From positions 1 to 64,000 of the forward strand of contig JBAOHC010000027.1 of assembly GCA_037046735.1 (NCBI GenBank): DNA of 64,000 bases. The letters are read 5' to 3'. Source of the DNA: JADKAV01 sp037046735. GTDB lineage: Bacteria > Actinomycetota > Actinomycetes > S36-B12 > UBA10799. Both the position numbers and the translations under genes were made by a program. Shown piece after piece: positions 7,732 to 16,753 of this stretch. Each line of letters starts with the position of its first letter. Position 1 is the stretch's first letter. The notes below the pieces were generated by a model. That model did no database searches. It was not told the DNA's origin and worked only from the letters and a program-made list of their open reading frames with translations.

Positions 7732-9087
7732 CTACTGGCTAGCCCCGAACTCAGCGAGGAAGACCGCCTCAGCAACGATGGAGTCCTGCAGTTCGGTCAG
7801 GTCGATGCTCTCGTTCGGGGCATGAATGCGGGCCAGAGGATCCTGCGCGCCCACACCGAGGACCTCAAGATTCGGGAATGCCTCGATGAGGTTTGCCACG
7901 AACGGTACCGCCCCACCCGCTCCCTGCTGGGTGGATGCACGTCCATAGGCGAACGCCATAGCGGCCGAGAACGCGTCGTATGCCGGACCGCCCACCGGGA
8001 CGGCGGAGCCATTGGCTGGCAGACCGGGCTCGAACTCGACCTGCACGCCGAACGGGGCATGCGCGTGGACGTGGGCCGCGAGGAGCTCAGTGGCCTCCTG
8101 CGCGTCGACACCAGCGGGGATTCGCACGCTGATCTTTGCTCGTGCCATGGGGATGATCGCGTTGGGGGCGGTCGCCACCTCGGGGGCATCGAGGCCGACG
8201 ACGCTCACGGCTGGTTTGGAGAACAGCCGGGAGGCGATCGAATCGGTGCCGATCAGGGGGACACCCGGCAAGACGCCGGCCAGCTCGCGGTAGGCCTGCT
8301 CCGGGTAGTCCGCACCCTCCCACTGGGAACCAGCGATGCCCGTGACCGTGGCATTGCCTTGGTCGTCCATGAGGGAGTTGAGCAGTTTGATGAGCACCAT
8401 CAAAGCATCCGGAGCAGGGCCGCCGAACATACCGCTGTGGCGGGGCTCGGCGAGGGTGTTGACGGTCACGACACCTTCGATGATGCCGCGCAACTGCGTG
8501 GTGAACGTGGGCTGTCCGATCTCGACATTGCCCATGTCGCAGATCACGGCGGCGTCCAGATCAGCGAACACGTCCGGCCGGGTGGTGGGCCACTCCTCGA
8601 AGTCGCCGCCGTACTCCTCTTCCCCCTCGAGCAGGATGCGCAGGTTGACCGGCGGTTTGCCGTCGAAGGCTCGCAGGACGGCGATGTGGGTGATCACCCC
8701 GGACTTGTCGTCGGCCGCTCCGCGGGCGTACAGGCGGCCTTCGCGCTCCTCGGGGGCAAACGCGTCGGAGTTCCACTTGGACTCATCACCGGCGGGCTGC
8801 ACGTCGTAGTGCGAGTACAGCAAGACAGTCGGGGACCCGGGTGGCCCGGCAACGTCGGCACGCACCGTTGGGACTCCGCTGGAACTAGGGATCAGAACCG
8901 GGTCGGCACCGGCGTCGCGCAGCAGTTGGGCGCAGGCCTCGCCGCCACGCACGACATCGGCGGTGTCATAACCGGGGAAGTTGATGCTCGGAATCCGCAC
9001 CAGGGTCTCGAGGTCAGCACGCACCTGGGGCATCAGCTCGGCGATCCGCTCACGCAGGGATTCAGCATCGGGTGTAGTCAAGGACAT
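7732..9087 (-). CDS. M20 family metallopeptidase (dipeptidase, 451 aa)
   Basis: Zinc-dependent exopeptidase of the ArgE/DapE/CPG2 group, probably hydrolysing dipeptides or N-acyl amino acids in the cytoplasm. Metal and catalytic residues are visible: SHYDVQP (His and the catalytic Asp), GAADDKSG (bridging Asp), EGEEEYGG (catalytic Glu and ligand Glu), ICDMGN and the C-terminal RIHAPNES (His). A dimerisation lid lies between RHSGMFGG and RIPAGVDAQ. ATG 9087 is preferred over an upstream ATG because TAATCT (9100-9095) lies seven bases before it, suggesting leaderless transcription. Confidence 0.9.
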   Translation of the reverse strand: MSLTTPDAESLRERIAELMPQVRADLETLVRIPSINFPGYDTADVVRGGEACAQLLRDAGADPVLIPSSSGVPTVRADVAGPPGSPTVLLYSHYDVQPAGDESKWNSDAFAPEEREGRLYARGAADDKSGVITHIAVLRAFDGKPPVNLRILLEGEEEYGGDFEEWPTTRPDVFADLDAAVICDMGNVEIGQPTFTTQLRGIIEGVVTVNTLAEPRHSGMFGGPAPDALMVLIKLLNSLMDDQGNATVTGIAGSQWEGADYPEQAYRELAGVLPGVPLIGTDSIASRLFSKPAVSVVGLDAPEVATAPNAIIPMARAKISVRIPAGVDAQEATELLAAHVHAHAPFGVQVEFEPGLPANGSAVPVGGPAYDAFSAAMAFAYGRASTQQGAGGAVPFVANLIEAFPNLEVLGVGAQDPLARIHAPNESIDLTELQDSIVAEAVFLAEFGASQ

Positions 9088-9124
9088 GGTCAACAGATTA
9101 GGCGCGATCAAGCGTCAGTTCGCG

Positions 9125-10099
9125 TCAGGCGCTGAACTGTTTGAGGATTCGCAGAGCCTCGCTATCAGGTCCTCGCAGGGTGTACTGATTGGTCATCGTC
9201 ACCACGGCGATCTGGCGTTCCGGCACAAAAGCCGCGAAGCACCGGTAGCCCCCCGTGGCGCCGTTGTGCCAGTACACGGGGCCGTCTGGTGAGTCCATGA
9301 CGAACCAGCCGAGGGCGATGCTGTAGCGGGCCTCAATGAGGCGGATCCGCTGGCTCATCTCGATGGCTGGGGTCGCGACATCCAGTTGAGCGCGCAGAAA
9401 CTTGAGCACGTCGGTGACCGTGGAGCGAAGGGCTCCACACCCGGCCATCCCCGTGAGATTCCACTCTGGAACCGGCTTGCCGCGCCAGCCATACCCCGTG
9501 GCCAGCCGTTCGTGCTGGTCGGCGGTCAGCGCGGCTCGTGTGTCGGGCATGCCTAACTCGTCGGTGATGGGGGACACCAGGTCGTCGTAGGTGTCCACGC
9601 CCGCCACGGTCTGGGCGACCAGGGCCAGCAGCGATACACCAAGGTTGGAGTAGCGAAGGCTGCCCTGCTTGGCCAGTTTCGCGCTGACCGCTGCGTCGAG
9701 CACCTGTTGGCTCGATATTGCGGAGTACGCGTTGCTGTCACGCAGTTCGGCTCGCATCCCAATGGGGGAGCGGGGCAGGCCGCTGGTGTGGGTGGCCAGT
9801 TGCTCCACGGTGATGGGCAGACCGCGCAACTGGGGTATCACCTGCCCGACCTGAGTGTGCAGGCCAAGATCGTCCCGGAGAACCTGCTCAGCAACTGCCA
9901 GGCACGTGAACACCTTGGTGATGGATCCGATGTCCAGCAGCGTGTCGGCGGTGGGTGGCCCGGTATCGGGTAGCCGGAAGTGACCCGCACCGGCCACGGA
10001 CTGATCGCCGCCGTGGGACACCCCGACCACTGATCCCACCGTTCGCCGGGCCAGTCGGGTGGCCGCTTCTTGCGCCAGATCTGTGACATCACGTCCCAT
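9125..10099 (-). CDS. Beta-lactamase-like serine hydrolase (class C/esterase family, 324 aa)
   Basis: Penicillin-binding-protein fold hydrolase. The nucleophile motif SITK is at residues 59-62 (DIGSITKVF), the Tyr motif YSN lies in LRYSNLGVS and a late HNG (YWHNGATGG) replaces the KTG box, as in esterase/D-aminopeptidase members. There is no signal peptide, so it is probably a cytoplasmic esterase or amide hydrolase rather than an antibiotic resistance enzyme. It starts at ATG 10099 (MGRDVTDLAQ); a longer upstream reading would run antisense through the VOC gene. It diverges from that gene across 42 bases. Confidence 0.88.
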   Translation of the reverse strand: MGRDVTDLAQEAATRLARRTVGSVVGVSHGGDQSVAGAGHFRLPDTGPPTADTLLDIGSITKVFTCLAVAEQVLRDDLGLHTQVGQVIPQLRGLPITVEQLATHTSGLPRSPIGMRAELRDSNAYSAISSQQVLDAAVSAKLAKQGSLRYSNLGVSLLALVAQTVAGVDTYDDLVSPITDELGMPDTRAALTADQHERLATGYGWRGKPVPEWNLTGMAGCGALRSTVTDVLKFLRAQLDVATPAIEMSQRIRLIEARYSIALGWFVMDSPDGPVYWHNGATGGYRCFAAFVPERQIAVVTMTNQYTLRGPDSEALRILKQFSA

Positions 10100-10141
10100 G
10101 AGCCCATTGTTCCGCTGGGAAATCTCGTTAGGCTCTCTGCC

Positions 10142-10555
10142 ATGCCGACCATGCAGACCCTGGCGCCCGTCCTGCCGGTCAGCGACGTGCTGACCTCCCT
10201 GGAGAACTATGCCCGCCTGGGATTCCGGGCCAAGCCCTATCAGCGCGCGGAGATCGTCGAAGGGCGCGGCCCGGCGCCGGTGCTCTACGGTCTGCTCTTC
10301 CGCGATGGCCTGCAGATTCACCTGTGTCAGGTTGCCGGTATCGATCCGAAGTCCAACCTGAGCGAGGTCTACGTCTATGTCGATGACGCCGTGGCCTTGC
10401 ATGAGCAATGGTCACAGTCAGAGGCCCCTGGGGAATTCGTCGAGCCAGTCGAGACCGAGTACGGCCTCAACGAGGGTGCCTACGTGGATGCCGATGGGAA
10501 CTCGATCAGGTACGGGTCGTGGCTGCCCGGCTTCCCGAAGCCTGCCCAGACGTGA
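10142..10555 (+). CDS. VOC (glyoxalase/bleomycin resistance) family protein (137 aa)
   Basis: One vicinal-oxygen-chelate domain: VLPVSDVLTSLENYARLGF (first beta-alpha-beta), FRDGLQIHLCQV, VYVYVDDAVALHEQW and a closing YVDADGNSIRYGSW, where late family members carry the Glu/Asp-Asp-x-x-Gly-Asn signature. Substrate unknown. ATG 10142 is seven bases after TAGGCT. Its stop overlaps the GTG of the DinB gene (GTGA), so the two are co-transcribed. Confidence 0.85.
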   Translation: MPTMQTLAPVLPVSDVLTSLENYARLGFRAKPYQRAEIVEGRGPAPVLYGLLFRDGLQIHLCQVAGIDPKSNLSEVYVYVDDAVALHEQWSQSEAPGEFVEPVETEYGLNEGAYVDADGNSIRYGSWLPGFPKPAQT

Positions 10556-11133
10556 GCGATCCCAAGGAGATCCTGCGGGGTTATCTGCAGGACGGCCGTG
10601 ATGCGTTGATGTGGAAGCTTGAGGATGTCAGTGAATACGACGCCCGCAGACCCATGACCGCAACTGGGACGAACCTACTGGGCATCGTCAAGCACGTGGC
10701 CAGCGTCGAAGCGGGCTACTTCGGGGACTGCTTCGGACGGCCATTCGACCAGGTGTTCCCCTGGTTCGCCGACGACGCCGAACCCAACGCGGACATGTGG
10801 GCGACCGCCGACGAGAGCCGGGACAGCATCGTGGATCTGTACCGGCGGGTGTGGGTGCACTCCGATGCGACGATCGGCGCGCTGGACCTGCAAGCCCAAG
10901 GCCATGTTCCCTGGTGGCGTCCCGAAAGGCAGCAGGTCACGTTGCAACAGCTTCTTGTACACATGATCGCCGAGACACATCGACACGCCGGTCACATGGA
11001 CATCGTGAGAGAACTCATCGATGAGCGGGCTGGTTGGAAGGCGCAGAGCAGAATCCTGCCTGACATCGACTGGGTCACCTACCGGGCCCACGTGCAGGCG
11101 ATGGCGGACCGATTTCGACCTGGCCAAGCATGA
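10552..11133 (+). CDS. DinB-family protein (DUF664 type, 193 aa)
   Basis: Four-helix-bundle DinB fold, related to mycothiol/bacillithiol-dependent S-transferases. The usual metal-binding histidines can be placed at IVKHVASVEAGY in helix 2 and ETHRHAGHMD in the last conserved helix. GTG 10552 overlaps the stop of the VOC gene. The pairing of a VOC protein with a DinB protein in a mycothiol producer (mshC is at 47500-48720) is compatible with thiol-dependent detoxification, but that is inference. Confidence 0.85.
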   Translation: MSDPKEILRGYLQDGRDALMWKLEDVSEYDARRPMTATGTNLLGIVKHVASVEAGYFGDCFGRPFDQVFPWFADDAEPNADMWATADESRDSIVDLYRRVWVHSDATIGALDLQAQGHVPWWRPERQQVTLQQLLVHMIAETHRHAGHMDIVRELIDERAGWKAQSRILPDIDWVTYRAHVQAMADRFRPGQA

Positions 11134-11203
11134 ACTGTCATAATATTGATTATCGGTCACCGTGGACGAGGCTGTCCGCTTGTATCGCCCGTAGTGTGAG
11201 GCC

Positions 11204-12697
11204 ATGCGTCACGACGAATACGCCAGCTACGACGCCCTCGGGCTCGCCCAGTTGATCCGCGACGGCGAGGTCAGCGCCACCGACGTGCTGCAGGCAGCGA
11301 TCGCTCGTCGGCAGGCAGTGAACAAGGCCATCAACGCGGTCGTCGAGTCCTGGGACGCCGAGGCGCTCGACCGGGCATCCTCGGCCGATACGACTGGGGT
11401 GTTCGGCGGCGTTCCGTTCCTGATCAAGGACATGGACGGCAAGTACGCCGGACACCGCAGCACGAACTCCAGCAGGTCGCTGGTGAACTACGTCCCCGAG
11501 CGCAGCAGCGAGCTCATGAACCGCTTCGAGACGGCCGGCCTGAACATCTTCGGGGCCACCAACTGCCCGGAGTTCGGCATCATGGGCGTCAGCGAACCCG
11601 AGTTGCGCGGACCTGCCCGTAACCCCTGGAACCTGGGCCACACACCCGGTGGCTCCAGTGGCGGATCAGCTGCGGCGATAGCCGCCGGCATCGTGCCGAT
11701 GGCGCACGGCGGTGACGGCGGCGGGTCGTTGCGGATTCCGGCCTCACATTGTGGCCTGTTCGGGCTGAAGACCACCCGTGGTCTGATCCCGCTGGGCCCC
11801 GACGAAGCCGAGGGCTGGGACGGCCTTGTGGTGCGTGGCGTGATGTCGCGGACCGTGCGCGACACTGCTGCGGCCCTCGACGTCACGCGGGGGTGGGAGC
11901 CGGGCAGTCCGTACGCGGTCCCCGACGGACCTGCGTCGTACCTCGAGGCGGCAACCCGGGACCCTGGACGCCTACGCATCGCCTACTCAACACGCAGCCT
12001 GTTCGGCTCGAAGCTGTCGCCCGACGCGGTTCAGGCAGTCGACGAGGCTGCCAGCCTGTTGCAGAGTCTGGGTCACGAGGTCTTTGAATACGATCTGCCG
12101 ATCTCCGCCGATGAGGGCGCCAAGGCGTATCTCACCATCGTTGCCGCGAACGTCGCCTACACAGTCCGGTGGACCGAAGAAGTCACGGGTAGGAAGCCCG
12201 ATCCGCACGATTTTGAGCGGGCCACCTGGCTGCTGAACCAGGCCGGGCAGGTGATCCCCGCCGTCGACCTGACGGCAGCGCGGGCATGGGGACTGCTGCG
12301 AGCTCGGGAGTTCGCGGACCTCTTCGGGCCGACCTTCGACCTCCACCTCACATCGACGGTTGCGCAGCCGCCGGTGGCGATCGGGGAACTCGCGCCGAAA
12401 CCCGCGGAGAAGGCAGCCCTGTCGGTTCTCCAGCGGGTCGGCCCGCCGCCCGTGCTGCGCCGCCTCCTCGATCAACTGGCGACGGACTCCCTGGAGGCGA
12501 CCCCACAGACTCAGATCTACAACATGACCGGCCAGCCCGCCATGAGTGTGCCCATGCATGTCACTCGGGCCGGCCTGCCGATGGGTGTGCAGATCGCTGC
12601 GGCATTCGGCGACGACGCGAGACTGCTGCAAGTTGCCAGCCAGATCGAACAGGCGAAGCCGTGGGTAGACGGGCTGCCGACGACCAAGCAGTTATGA
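11204..12697 (+). CDS. Amidase signature family enzyme (497 aa)
   Basis: Hydrolyses a carboxamide through the Ser-cisSer-Lys triad. Lys75 (FLIKDMDG), cis-Ser151 (TPGGSSGGS) and Ser175 (GDGGGSLRIPAS) have the family spacing. Length and the C-terminal TGQPAMSVP and LPMGVQIAA segments are typical of amidases rather than GatA. The native substrate is unclear. ATG 11204 lies six bases after TAGTGT. The last codons overlap the GDPD gene by ATGA, making a two-gene operon. Confidence 0.92.
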   Translation: MRHDEYASYDALGLAQLIRDGEVSATDVLQAAIARRQAVNKAINAVVESWDAEALDRASSADTTGVFGGVPFLIKDMDGKYAGHRSTNSSRSLVNYVPERSSELMNRFETAGLNIFGATNCPEFGIMGVSEPELRGPARNPWNLGHTPGGSSGGSAAAIAAGIVPMAHGGDGGGSLRIPASHCGLFGLKTTRGLIPLGPDEAEGWDGLVVRGVMSRTVRDTAAALDVTRGWEPGSPYAVPDGPASYLEAATRDPGRLRIAYSTRSLFGSKLSPDAVQAVDEAASLLQSLGHEVFEYDLPISADEGAKAYLTIVAANVAYTVRWTEEVTGRKPDPHDFERATWLLNQAGQVIPAVDLTAARAWGLLRAREFADLFGPTFDLHLTSTVAQPPVAIGELAPKPAEKAALSVLQRVGPPPVLRRLLDQLATDSLEATPQTQIYNMTGQPAMSVPMHVTRAGLPMGVQIAAAFGDDARLLQVASQIEQAKPWVDGLPTTKQL

Positions 12698-13515
12698 CCC
12701 ATCCCTATCTGGACTCCCCCACGCCCGTGGCCCTGGCCCACCGTGGTGGTGCCGCGGAGGCGCCGGAAAACTCCCTGAGCGCCTTTCAGAAGGTCGTTGA
12801 CCTGGGATATGTGTACATCGAGACCGATGTGCGCGCCACCTCCGACGGGGTGCCGGTCGTCTTTCACGACGAACGCCTGGACCGAGTGACCGACCGGATA
12901 GGTCGGGTGCGAGAGCTGCCCTTCGCCCACGTGGCCAAGGCCCGCGTGGGTGGTGTTGATGCCGTCCAGTCGCTGGCCGACACTCTGGCTGCTTTCCCGA
13001 ACACCCGCTTCAACATCGACATCAAGGAAGACCACGCCCTCACCCCGATGCTGGAACTGCTCGCTGGCGGTGACTACTTCGATCGGGTATGTATCGCGTC
13101 ATTCTCATGGTCGCGTTTGCGGGCTGTCCGGGCGGCGTTCGGTGATCGGGTCTGCACTGCCCTGGCCCCCCAAGAGGTGGCGGCACTGGTGTCCCTCTCC
13201 CGGCTCGGACGCCTGCGGGCAGGTGACCGATTTGTCTTCCCGAGTGGGCCCATCGCGGTCCAGGTCCCCCGTCGTACGGCGAGGATGCCGATCATCACGC
13301 CAGCGTTCCTGCGCGCCGCCCATCGCCGGGGGTGGCCCGTGCACGCCTGGACGATCGATGAGCCCCAGGAGATGCAGGCACTGCTCCAGATGGGTGTTCA
13401 AGGGATTATTACCGACCGGCCGACCGTTCTGAAGGACGTACTGTCACGGTGGCCACAAGACAATGTAAGGGATGTGTCAGGCACGAGTGGCGGACTGGCG
13501 CCGGACATGCCGTAG
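12694..13515 (+). CDS. Glycerophosphodiester phosphodiesterase (273 aa)
   Basis: Cleaves deacylated phospholipids to glycerol-3-phosphate and an alcohol. The TIM-barrel hallmarks are HRGG (residues 16-19), ENSLSAF, the metal pair YIETDVR (Glu43, Asp45), FHDE (His58), DIKED and the closing TIDEPQEMQ and GIITDRP. There is no signal peptide, so it is the cytoplasmic (UgpQ-like) type. It is translationally coupled to the amidase (ATGA at 12694). Confidence 0.92.
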   Translation: MTHPYLDSPTPVALAHRGGAAEAPENSLSAFQKVVDLGYVYIETDVRATSDGVPVVFHDERLDRVTDRIGRVRELPFAHVAKARVGGVDAVQSLADTLAAFPNTRFNIDIKEDHALTPMLELLAGGDYFDRVCIASFSWSRLRAVRAAFGDRVCTALAPQEVAALVSLSRLGRLRAGDRFVFPSGPIAVQVPRRTARMPIITPAFLRAAHRRGWPVHAWTIDEPQEMQALLQMGVQGIITDRPTVLKDVLSRWPQDNVRDVSGTSGGLAPDMP

Positions 13516-13572
13516 CCGACACTGTGGAGCATGTACCACTTGCGGGGCTGATGTTTAGAAGGCCCGAAAGTG

Positions 13573-13599
13573 GGGAATAGAAGTAGTCAGCGTGACGTT
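13573..13599 (+). promoter_or_regulatory. SigR/SigH-type (thiol-oxidative stress) promoter of rbpA
   Basis: GGGAAT at 13573-13578, exactly 18 bases, then GTT at 13597-13599. This matches the GGGAAT-N18-GTT pattern of the Streptomyces SigR and mycobacterial SigH regulons, in which rbpA is a known member. Transcription should start a few bases after 13600 and run about 40 bases to the ATG. Confidence 0.75.
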
Positions 13600-13647
13600 A
13601 CGTCAGGCAGCACCGCATTCCGGTGCACGAGGATGGAAGAAGGCAGC

Positions 13648-13992
13648 ATGAGTGAGGCCCTGCGCGGCACCCGTCTTGGAGCGACGAGTCTGGAGAACGA
13701 CCGCGACGTCGAATTCGCTCCGCGCATGACCGTGACCTACGACTGCCCGGCTGGACATGTGATCAACATGCCGTTCGCGGCTGAGGCAGAGGTTCCGGTC
13801 GAATGGGAGTGCGCCTGTGGGGAGATGGCACTTCTCACCGACGCCACCAAGCCCGAGCCCAAGCCGACCAAGCACGTTCGGACACATTGGGACATGCTTC
13901 TCGAGCGGCGCTCCATCGCCGAACTCGAGGAGTTGCTACAGGAGCGACTGGCCCTGCTGGACGACACGACGTCCAAATTGCGCAGCGCCTGA
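13648..13992 (+). CDS. rbpA: RNA polymerase-binding protein RbpA (114 aa)
   Basis: Actinobacterial transcription initiation factor that binds RNA polymerase and group 1/2 sigma factors and stabilises the open complex. The N-terminal tail (LRGTRLGATSLENDRDVEFAPR) leads to the RbpA core domain (TYDCPAGHVINMPFAAEAEVP, CACGEMALL), a basic linker and the C-terminal sigma-interaction helices (HWDMLLERRSIAELEELLQERLALL). ATG 13648 follows GAAGAAGG. It is monocistronic between a SigR-type promoter and a strong terminator. Confidence 0.95.
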   Translation: MSEALRGTRLGATSLENDRDVEFAPRMTVTYDCPAGHVINMPFAAEAEVPVEWECACGEMALLTDATKPEPKPTKHVRTHWDMLLERRSIAELEELLQERLALLDDTTSKLRSA

Positions 13993-14002
13993 TCGCGTAG
14001 AC

Positions 14003-14044
14003 CACAGAACCGGGTCGAGGGAAACCTCGGCCCGGTTCTCTGTG
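14003..14044. terminator. Terminator after rbpA
   Basis: CACAGAACCGGG..CGAGG pairs with CCTCG..CCCGGTTCTCTGTG across a GAAA tetraloop: nearly 18 bp with one or two mismatches. It starts 11 bases after the rbpA stop. Confidence 0.8.
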
Positions 14045-14108
14045 TGCGCGGAACCCGTGGCCGTGCTCCCGCTCGACGACAGTCATCACCCGCGCTAGAT
14101 TCCCCCTC

Positions 14109-14471
14109 ATGAGCGCCGCCGACCAACCCATCAAAGAGGCCATCCCCTGCACCACCGCCTTTGAACTGCCCGGCTACACCATCACCGCGCATTTGGGGCT
14201 GACCTGGGGTGTCCTGGTGCGCTCGGTGGGCTTCGCGAAGGGATTCACCGGCGGGTTCCGGGCCTTGAAGGCCGGCGAGGTACCGCAGTACACCGATGTG
14301 GTGGATCAAGCCCGCCGCGACGCCCTGGATCGACTCATCCAGCACGCGCAGTCTCTGGGCGCCAACGCCATCGTGGGCGTGCGGTTCGACTCCTCCGACG
14401 TGGGCGGTGGCGATCAGGGTCTCACCGAGATCCTGGCCTACGGCTCAGCAGTCGTCGTGCAACCCACGTGA
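14109..14471 (+). CDS. YbjQ/UPF0145 family protein (120 aa)
   Basis: Small heavy-metal-binding-domain-like protein of unknown function. It shows the family features TAFELPGYTITAHLGLTWGV, ARRDALDRLIQHAQSLGANAIVGVRFD and a final beta strand EILAYGSAVVV. ATG 14109 lies seven bases after TAGATT, so probably leaderless. It converges on ppm1. Confidence 0.85.
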   Translation: MSAADQPIKEAIPCTTAFELPGYTITAHLGLTWGVLVRSVGFAKGFTGGFRALKAGEVPQYTDVVDQARRDALDRLIQHAQSLGANAIVGVRFDSSDVGGGDQGLTEILAYGSAVVVQPT

Positions 14472-14490
14472 GGTCCTAGGCGGGGTCGGT

Positions 14491-15264
14491 TCAGCTCTTC
14501 TGGGCCGAACGCCGTTTGGAGGCTACTGACTTGACCTGAGCCACGCGCTCCCGCGCGCCCCACACCGTGACCCGCCACAACGCCTCAGACACGATCTTGC
14601 GGTTCATCTTGCTGTCGCCGATCTGGCGCTCCACGAATTCGATGGGCACCTCGCGCACCCGCAGACCTCGGTCCAGGGTCCGGTACGCCAGATCGACCTG
14701 GAAGATGTACCCAGCGCTACCCACACCGTCGAGGTCGAGTGCCCGCAGCGTAGAGGCCCGGAAGGCCCGGTATCCCCCGGTCGCGTCCATCAGCGGCAGC
14801 CGCAGGGCCCGCCGGGTGTACCAGTTCCCGCCCCGGGACAGGATCTCGCGGGACCGCGGCCAGTTCACCACGGATCCGCCATCCACCCATCGGGAGCCGA
14901 GGACCAGGTCCGCATCCCGCAGAGCATCGAGGAGCAAGGGGAGCTGCTCGGGCTGGTGACTGCCGTCAGCGTCCATCTCGACCACGACGTCGAAGCCCTG
15001 CTCCAACGCCCATGCGAAGCCGGCCAAATAGGCAGCCCCGAGGCCTTCCTTGCCCAGGCGGTGCATCACATGGAGATGATCGTCCGACGCCGCGAGTTCG
15101 TCAGCCACCTTGGCGGTACCGTCCGGGCTGTTGTCGTCGGCGACGAGGATGTACGCCTCAGGGACACTGTTGCGCACTCGGGCCACAATCAGCGGCAGGT
15201 TCTCCGCCTCGTTGTACGTGGGGATCACCACCACGATGCGACCCAGATCCTCAAACTCCACCAT
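14491..15264 (-). CDS. ppm1: Polyprenol-phosphate mannosyltransferase (257 aa)
   Basis: GT2 enzyme that transfers mannose from GDP-mannose to polyprenyl phosphate on the cytoplasmic face, giving the donor for lipoglycan and protein O-mannosylation. Seen: VVIPTYNEAENLP, VADDNSPDGTA, the metal-binding EMDADGSHQP, ATGGYRAFRAS, and QVDLAYRTLDRGLRVREVPIEF, all typical of DPM1-type enzymes. The product ends with a basic tail. It overlaps the end of lnt by 14 bases; in mycobacteria and streptomycetes the two activities are likewise adjacent or fused. Confidence 0.92.
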   Translation of the reverse strand: MVEFEDLGRIVVVIPTYNEAENLPLIVARVRNSVPEAYILVADDNSPDGTAKVADELAASDDHLHVMHRLGKEGLGAAYLAGFAWALEQGFDVVVEMDADGSHQPEQLPLLLDALRDADLVLGSRWVDGGSVVNWPRSREILSRGGNWYTRRALRLPLMDATGGYRAFRASTLRALDLDGVGSAGYIFQVDLAYRTLDRGLRVREVPIEFVERQIGDSKMNRKIVSEALWRVTVWGARERVAQVKSVASKRRSAQKS

Positions 15265-16753
15265 TTGACGTTACCCGTCGATCCGGTGCGCGATGCCGTC
15301 GGCCCCATAGCCCCAAACCGAGTGCTAACGCCCCCGTGATGCTCAGGAGGCCGTCCACCGGTCCCCCGAAGCGAACTGCCGGCGTCCAGCTGTCGGTGAG
15401 TGCCACCTCTGCGTTCAACCAGCCGGGCTGCAGTTGCGGCAGGCTCTGGAAACTCCCGTCCGGCGTGACGACTCCCGTGACACCCGTGGTCGCGGCGACC
15501 AGCATCGTCCGGCCGGTCTCCCGGGCACGCAACCGTGTGATGTCGAACTGTTGTTCGGGTTGGGCGGTGAGTGCGTACGTGGCGTTGTTCGTCTGCACCA
15601 CAACTGCCCGCCCACCCTCACGTACCCCGGTCCGCACGATCTCATCGTTGGACACCTCGAAGCAGATCACGTTGGCGATCCGGGCCGGGCCCAACTGGAG
15701 GACGCCGGGACTCTCCCCCGCGATGAAGTCGCGTGGGACGCGGTCGAATCGGGTGATCACCTTGCTCAACAGCGGGCGAAAGGGCAGGAACTCCCCGAAG
15801 GGAACCGGGTGCTGCTTGACGTACGCATCCGTCGGGCCGTCCTGCGGATCCCAGACCAGCCCCACGTTCGCCACCCGATCGGGCTGGCCTGGGACCTGCT
15901 GCACGGTCCCGACCAGAATCGGCACGTCGATCGCGGAGCCCGCCGCTGAGACCAACGCGCCAGCCTCAGGGTCGACCACAGGGTCAAGGTCGGCGGCATT
16001 CTCCGGCCAGATGACGGCGTCCGGCGCAGGCTCCGCGCCACTGGCCACTGCTTGGGCCAGGTCCAGGGTGGTCGTCGTGTGATTGGTGAGCACCGCGAGT
16101 GGGCGACCCAGGAAGTCAATGCCTGGCCGCGGCACATTGCCCTGGATGACAGCGAGGCGAGCTGTCGCGGGGGCTTCGGTGGACACCGCGCGGGGCATGA
16201 CCAGGGCACCCACCAACACCAGCGCCACCGTGATGGCCGCGGCCACGGCAGCGGGGCGGCGCCCGCTGACCGCCACGACCAGCAGGCAACCCAGGGTGGC
16301 CACCACAAAACTGAGCAGCGGGGCGCCGCCCATGGTGACCCACCCCGTCAGCGGTGAGTCGGGCTGGCTGAAGGCGAGCCGGCCCCATCCCAGGCCGCCC
16401 CACGGGAAGCGACCACGCAACCACTCCTGTCCTACCCAGACGGCGGGCACTGCGAGCCACCACCAGCGCAGAACCAGTACCCGGGAGACCGCCCACCCGA
16501 GGGCCATGAACCACAGGCTCATGGCCAGGGACAGGGCCAGCCACGCATCGGGGCCCAGGACGCTGATCCAGTGCAACAGGGGAACGAAGAACGCCACTCC
16601 GGCAGCTGCCCCCAGCCATGCCGGATGCTCGGCATCACGGACCGCGACGATGAACGCCGCCACCCCCAGTGGAGCCGTCCACCACCACCCGACGGGCGGG
16701 AAACTGAGGACCTGCAGAACCCCCGCGGCGAGCGCCAGCAGCAGGTTCCTCAC
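15251..16753 (-). CDS. lnt: Apolipoprotein N-acyltransferase (500 aa)
   Basis: Integral membrane nitrilase-fold enzyme that N-acylates lipoproteins after signal cleavage. About six membrane helices span residues 1-190. The nitrilase triad is visible as Glu251 (VIWPENA), Lys313 (YVKQHP) and Cys364 (VICFEVSN), and VPFGEFLPFR is typical of Lnt. GTG 16753 is chosen because it overlaps the TGA of the upstream gene (GTGA) and gives the normal length; a longer reading has no support. A likely substrate in this window is the FKBP lipoprotein at 25349-25891. Confidence 0.92.
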   Translation of the reverse strand: MRNLLLALAAGVLQVLSFPPVGWWWTAPLGVAAFIVAVRDAEHPAWLGAAAGVAFFVPLLHWISVLGPDAWLALSLAMSLWFMALGWAVSRVLVLRWWWLAVPAVWVGQEWLRGRFPWGGLGWGRLAFSQPDSPLTGWVTMGGAPLLSFVVATLGCLLVVAVSGRRPAAVAAAITVALVLVGALVMPRAVSTEAPATARLAVIQGNVPRPGIDFLGRPLAVLTNHTTTTLDLAQAVASGAEPAPDAVIWPENAADLDPVVDPEAGALVSAAGSAIDVPILVGTVQQVPGQPDRVANVGLVWDPQDGPTDAYVKQHPVPFGEFLPFRPLLSKVITRFDRVPRDFIAGESPGVLQLGPARIANVICFEVSNDEIVRTGVREGGRAVVVQTNNATYALTAQPEQQFDITRLRARETGRTMLVAATTGVTGVVTPDGSFQSLPQLQPGWLNAEVALTDSWTPAVRFGGPVDGLLSITGALALGLGLWGRRHRAPDRRVTSNGGV

